A DNA stretch of 64,000 nucleotides from Hygrophila difformis (Eukaryota > Streptophyta > Magnoliopsida > Lamiales > Acanthaceae), in the NCBI GenBank assembly GCA_030278955.1, contig JAOANR010000012.1, positions 1-64,000 on the forward strand, written 5' to 3'. The position numbers and the translations under genes were made by a program. This document shows, piece after piece, positions 59,166 to 64,000 of the stretch (its first letter is position 1; each line of letters begins with the position of its first letter). The notes under the pieces are model-generated. The model was not told the DNA's origin and searched no databases. It was given only the letters and a program-made list of their open reading frames with translations.

Positions 59166-61800
59166 AGTTGAAACTTTTGAACCTTAGCTTCACTAACACG
59201 AGCTTTTCTAAAATATCCCAAGTTAAATTTATTAAAAGAAAAGAGTTAAGATTTATGGGAAAGGGGTTTAAGGATATATTTCACTTTTTATTACTCATGT
59301 GGGGTACTCTGATTTCAAACAGCGCTGCATCCTCCCTGGCATGAAACTTTTGACAACTTTCACGGTGCAGCCGGGATAGACAGTTCAATCTTGACCTTCA
59401 GTCTGTCACACTGAAGATCCCCAGCATTTGGCATCATGAAACTTATCATAGTTTCATGTCATAAAGATCCTTGCCCTGAAACACACTCCCACTGTATGAG
59501 TATTTTCTGAAAAATCATAATCCTGGGTTCCAATTTTATTCAGTGAAACCAATTTATGAAGATGGAGTTGGGATTAGGGATATATTATAGGTTGTCACGT
59601 TTTTATTGCTCGTGTTAAGAAACTGTGCTCCCGAGAGCGCACGGTGTCAAAAGTTGCAGTAATTTATAGTAAGACCGGATCGTTCTCTGGAGGATGTGCG
59701 ATAGAAGCAGGGCCCACGTCGTTTACTAAGATTTTCCACTCGGTTACTCGATTCAAGTTTTGCAATGGTTTTTAACAACTACTTGACAATAATTTAAAAC
59801 AAATCGTGGAAGCAGTAAAATTATTCTACAGAGCATGATAAATTATATCTAGAAAGCGATTAAATTTAGTTTAAGAAAGCGAATTAAAATGTGACAGAAG
59901 GGACATGGAGAAAATAATAAAGATTGGACAAGATTCAGATGAAACTCAATTAAACTTCCATTTTTATACACAGATCTTTGTTTGGGATAATTCATCAGTT
60001 AGCTAACTCTCATGCTTTCTGCACTATGTTCCCTTTAACGGACAGGTACTTGCAGTGAGAATTTACATGCTCTTAAGACCTCAACTTCTAAGATGCCACA
60101 GATTAATAACTCCCCTTTGCAATGCCTTGCAAGAGTGTGTTATTCATATGTGGTGGACAAGCAACACCTAACATATCATTAGTTGATATGCCAAGTACTC
60201 CTATCGTCCCCCTTGTCACACCCAAAGTCCAAATCTAACCCCGAACTAATCCATAACTCTTAAACCTTAGAACCGACAGATACATCTCTGCTTCCGAGTG
60301 ACCTCTATGAAAGCATTTTAAAGAAAGCGGTAAAGAAAGCAGTAAAGAAAGCATTTAAAAACCTATCGCTCGGAAGTCTTAAAAGATCGTCACAATCCGT
60401 TAGCATAAAAGAGCCCCTGGTTTTGGTGACTAGATGCAGATTTAGAACTTCCCAAATATCAGTAAGCCACAGGGCTTATAACATTCGGTTAGTTATGAGA
60501 TACAAACATGAGTGGAACAGACCTATGAAGGTATATTCCGAATGCACTCACTCAAGACTCAATTTTAGGCTTTGGTGAGAGAAGATAATAGTTGAAAGAA
60601 TACTCAACCTTACCTTAGAAATTAACCAGGGCCTATATGTTGTTCCTCTAATATTAGTTATCACATCTTATCCGAATCCAAGTGGACACTGATTTGATGC
60701 AATACTTAATACAAGATTTTCAACACACAGCAATTTTGAGAAGTAAATAGATATTTGAAAATCATTCCCTAAACAGGTACTAAACTCTCAATCAAACACA
60801 GATCCTTTCAGTCTAGGTGAGACCTAATCGCTGACTCTGCTTCTAAGTTCTCAAAATCAACCCCCAGTAGAAGATGAATTAGTCATAACTGTTGAATTTA
60901 TCCCTTACTCAGATCCGGATTTTATAAAGGAATTTTTGTTGGAAATTTATTGTGCAACATCTGATTTAAATCAAGACTTCTATGTCCAAGGAGAAGGATC
61001 TCCAAAATATCAAGGACCACAATATCTACATAATAATATCATGCATACATGTACATGAGAAGTAAAATAAATTACCCCAAAATATATGGTGGAGTTAGAC
61101 ACAATTCGATACACAAAGATGAATTAGCCAGAGACAGGAAGAATTTGGCTAAAAAGAATGGCAGGAATAATTGGGGTTATTCGGACGGCAAACATCTGCT
61201 ATCCGGGCCCCAAGTATTCCAGATGGAAATGATTTTTTAGACAATAAAATGCCTTTAATGACAGTTGCCGCCGTCACCTCAGACTTCACTGTCTGTGAAA
61301 TTGGATGAAAACCCACATGTTCTATTATTGTAATAATTATTAGACGACGTTGGCATATATCATCTATTATTACTACAATGCTAGATTCAGGTTTGAAATT
61401 AAGATAAAGAGAAGAAAACTGTATCTGATTAGGAGTTGGCTGAGTGACTAATCGTTATCCCCGTGAAGGGACCTTTTCACTGTAGCTTCCACCAACCACT
61501 AATCAGACCATGCAAAATAACGAGTAATAATTGATACACAGAAGACGAGCTAATCGTTATCCCGGTGAAGGGACCTTTTCGCCAACATTGATCTGTGATA
61601 TTTCTTATTACCCATTCATACACACAATGAAAGGGAAAACAGACAAGCTTAAGAAAATGTTTTGGTATTGTGTGAGTGTTAATAACACAATAAATAGACA
61701 CTAATGGGTTGAGATGTGTAATGGATAAAACTAGATGTAATGGGCCTTGGCCCAATACACCCATGCAACTTACACAACTCAGGAATTAAAATATTTTTGG
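59166..61800. other. Intergenic DNA; no gene supported
   Basis: A - strand LTR edge may start at 60214 (TGTCACACCCAAAG); no partner is found in the window. A purine-rich GTAAAGAAAGCA triplication lies at 60320-60355. A 29-bp block (CTAATCGTTATCCC then GTGAAGGGACCTTTTC) is repeated at about 61448 and 61550. Confidence 0.35.
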
Positions 61801-61819
61801 AGTTTTAAAAATAGAAGAA

Positions 61820-63745
61820 AGAAAGCAATTCGGTCTATTGGGCAAAGTGCAAAAGAGACCGAATTGGGTATGCATGAAGTATGAAGTAACACCATACCCA
61901 ATTAATCATTGTAAAGTCATGAAGCATCCTCTAATTCGAATTGTCAGGCAATTCGGTCTAGACCGAATTGGACAATTCGAATTGATGAAGTCATTCCTTC
62001 ACTCAAATTGGCTAAGGCATTTACCCCAAAATGAAGGTAATTCGAATTGCTAAGTCAATTCGGTCTAGACCGAATTGGCAATTCGAATTGGTAGAACCAA
62101 TAAAATAAACTAAGGCATGAGGGGATGAAATGCATACAATGTGGTTTCTAAGGCCAATTCGGTCTAGATGGGTAATTCGACCTAAACCGAATTACCTAGA
62201 CCGAATTACTTACAGAACCACATGGAGACAACAATTTTTGCTATGCAATTCGGTCTCATGGGCAATTCGGTATAGACCGAATTACCTAGATCGAATTGCT
62301 TACAGATTTTCAAGTAAAGCATTTAACAAATATTTTTGCCATGCAATTCCATTTTCATGAGTAATTCGGCCTAGACCGAATTACCTCAGATCGAATTGCA
62401 TGTCTTTCTCTCATAAGTGTGGGTTTGGTTTACATTGTGTGGTTTATTATGGATAAGATTTACCAAATCCTTCATTTCACATCAATGTCACTTCACAGCC
62501 ACACTAATGAGTGTTTTAAGGGGAAATAGAATAGGTTATGTGGCTAACAGGCATTGGCATGAATCAAACCTCAAAACTACAACACAAGCAATCCAAGATC
62601 AAGAACTTAAACATCTACTGAACAAATAAGAACACATGCTCAAAATAAAAACACCTACATTATCTAAGGCAACAATAAGCCAATAAAGGAGACTAAAACA
62701 GCAGTGGAAAGCATGGAAATAAATCTAACAAGCCTAAGATTGTCTAAAACCTAAGAGCACTTATTTGAATCTCTAAGGTGTAAATCATGCCAAAAACCCA
62801 CTCGCATACATTTATTGAGAATGCAGGTCACCTAGGGCATATTAAATATAACCTAGTTGGAACAAACAAACATTCTATCATTTATTTCTAAAGAAAGCAT
62901 TAAATAGGTGCCAAACACTTGAAATGAAAACCCATTTCTGGATTCTTTCTTGTATTGACACTGGAAAGCAGTAAATAACCCTAAACCATTCATTAGCTTG
63001 AAGGTAGGGTTCATTCTAACTACAAAGCATTTAAAGTTTATGGAAATGGCTACACTAAGGGTGGTAACCAGCTTCTATGAGACAAAAACTAAGCTCCAAA
63101 GCAATAAAACTACATTACAAACATGAAAATAAACTAACTAAACTACACTACCTACCTAACCCTTAAGGGGTGAAGAACCTTCTGCTCCTTCTTTTTATCT
63201 CCCAGCAAACTGTCCAAGTGTATCTGTGTATATGATTTTTGTTGAGGAAGGTCAGCTTTTATACTTCTTTTCGAAACCCTAGGCCCATCATGCATTTCTC
63301 ACGTGCTCAGCTGTACTTTGAATGTGATTCGGTCTTCTCATGCAATTCGGTTTAGATCGAATTGATGCAATTCGAATTGTATGAGGTCTTCCTTCTTGAT
63401 CTTGAGCTGGAATGTGGTGGTCATCCATCAATTCGGTCTATGGGTAGACCGAATTGGCCATGTCGAATTGAAGATGGTTCCTGCTTGGCTTCTTTGCTTT
63501 AAGGCATTTCGATCTATGCAATCAATTCGGTCTAGACCGAATTGCATAGATCGAACTCTTTCTTTCTGTTTTGCTCGAAGTCTTCTTTCCTTTCATGGTG
63601 CAATTCGGTTTAGACCGAATTGCATAGACCGAATTGATTGCTCTTCTCTTCCTCAACACTTCTCCTTTCTTCTTTCTTTCAGTAATTCGGTCTACTGAGC
63701 AATTCGATTTAGGTCGAATTGCTTATAGACCGAATTGATCTTCAA
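61820..63745. repeat. Array of palindromic AATTCGGTCTAGACCGAATT-type repeats
   Basis: Recurring half-site AATTCGGTCT and its complement AGACCGAATT, often joined into palindromes. A 22-bp perfect palindrome occurs three times (61949-61970, 62056-62077, 63523-63544). Imperfect or spaced versions occur near 61829, 62156, 62246, 62345, 63330, 63430, 63600 and 63680. Clusters at 61820-62400 (spacing about 90-110 bp) and 63320-63745 are separated by about 900 bp without copies. Confidence 0.9.
63256..63263 (-). promoter_or_regulatory. Possible TATA box on the - strand
   Basis: TATAAAAG on the - strand in the sequence between the two palindrome clusters. It may belong to a - strand LTR or gene whose start is here. 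No ORF supports a gene, so this is weak. Confidence 0.3.
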
Positions 63746-64000
63746 CACTTAACCAAAATTTCAGATTGTGGGATTTTCATTCTTTTTCCCATCTTTTTGA
63801 TTTTTGTGGGCTATCTTATTCTTTTGCCCATCTTTTCATTCCTTTTTCTTTTCTTTTTTCCTTTTTTCTCATGTTTTTGGATTTTTCTAACACAAATGCA
63901 ATTAAAATTGCATATCTTGTGTCTTTCATTACCAGCTTAATATTTTTACAAACTTGCATCAATCTGTCGAATTCAACTGCTTTCTTATTGAAATAAGATG

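Noticed and set aside
61838..62629. Short ORFs across the palindrome array
   Set aside because: They are made of the repeated AATTCGGTCT words with no coding character.
60214..64000. Long - strand LTR starting TGTCACACCC with a TATA box at 63256
   Set aside because: Only one terminus is visible and no PBS, PPT or partner is found, so I do not annotate it as an element.

Overview
This window is nuclear DNA from a flowering plant, almost certainly a eudicot. It has spliced genes with GT-AG introns, plant LTR retrotransposons primed by initiator tRNA-Met, Stowaway-like MITEs, and a CGYC-type class I glutaredoxin (GRXC1-like, reported as dicot-specific). I see no rRNA, tRNA or CRISPR. Only three ordinary host genes are well supported; most of the window is transposable-element DNA.

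Region 1 (1-25072) is a three-level nest of Ty3/gypsy chromoviruses (Tekay/Del-like). Element A (+ strand, 5' part outside the window, 3' LTR at 22883-25072) was interrupted by element B (- strand, 254-22543, target duplication GTCTC). B was then interrupted by element C (+ strand, 6536-17679, target duplication GAGCC). B and C belong to one family: about 2.6 kb LTRs, the same PBS and PPT, a short coiled-coil ORF upstream of gag, and one gag-pol frame. C is young, with LTRs differing at about 20 sites by eye, and its gag-pol is closed by only two nonsense codons. B has several stops and frameshifts.

Region 2 (25073-37500) is the genic part. It begins with microsatellite-rich and GGACCAAG-rich DNA. 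An intron-less 732-aa multi-pass membrane protein gene (27364-29562, +) follows, with a shard of a second copy at about 30120. Next come a five-exon Tim17/Tim22/Tim23-family gene, probably TIMMDC1-like (31013-33572, -), MITEs and an ATCGTAAGATC-type repeat, and a four-exon glutaredoxin GRXC1-like gene (36032-37223, -).

Region 3 (about 37810-49753) is the most interesting part: a roughly 12 kb, multi-gene Mutator-like element. It encodes an apparently intact 710-aa FAR1/MULE transposase with a SWIM finger. It also encodes a ten-segment gene with a DUF1985-like N-terminus and an Ulp1/C48 protease C-terminus (now carrying one stop and two frameshifts), and two unrecognised small proteins. Its non-coding DNA carries about 60 copies of a short motif (TTTTCAGCGATG, variant TTTTAAGCGATG). 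They are in one orientation through most of the element and inverted in the right-terminal array. The layout resembles the VANDAL MULEs of Arabidopsis, whose VANC protein recognises dispersed short motifs in its own element. I infer, but cannot prove, a comparable self-recognition system.

Region 4 (49754-64000) has no convincing host gene. It holds MITEs, a shard of a B/C-type PPT-LTR junction, and a large inverted repeat (arms about 1.1 kb) whose right arm was invaded by an old truncated gypsy LTR (53637-56287). It also holds two decayed Helitron helicase copies and an array of palindromic AATTCGGTCTAGACCGAATT-type repeats reaching the window end.
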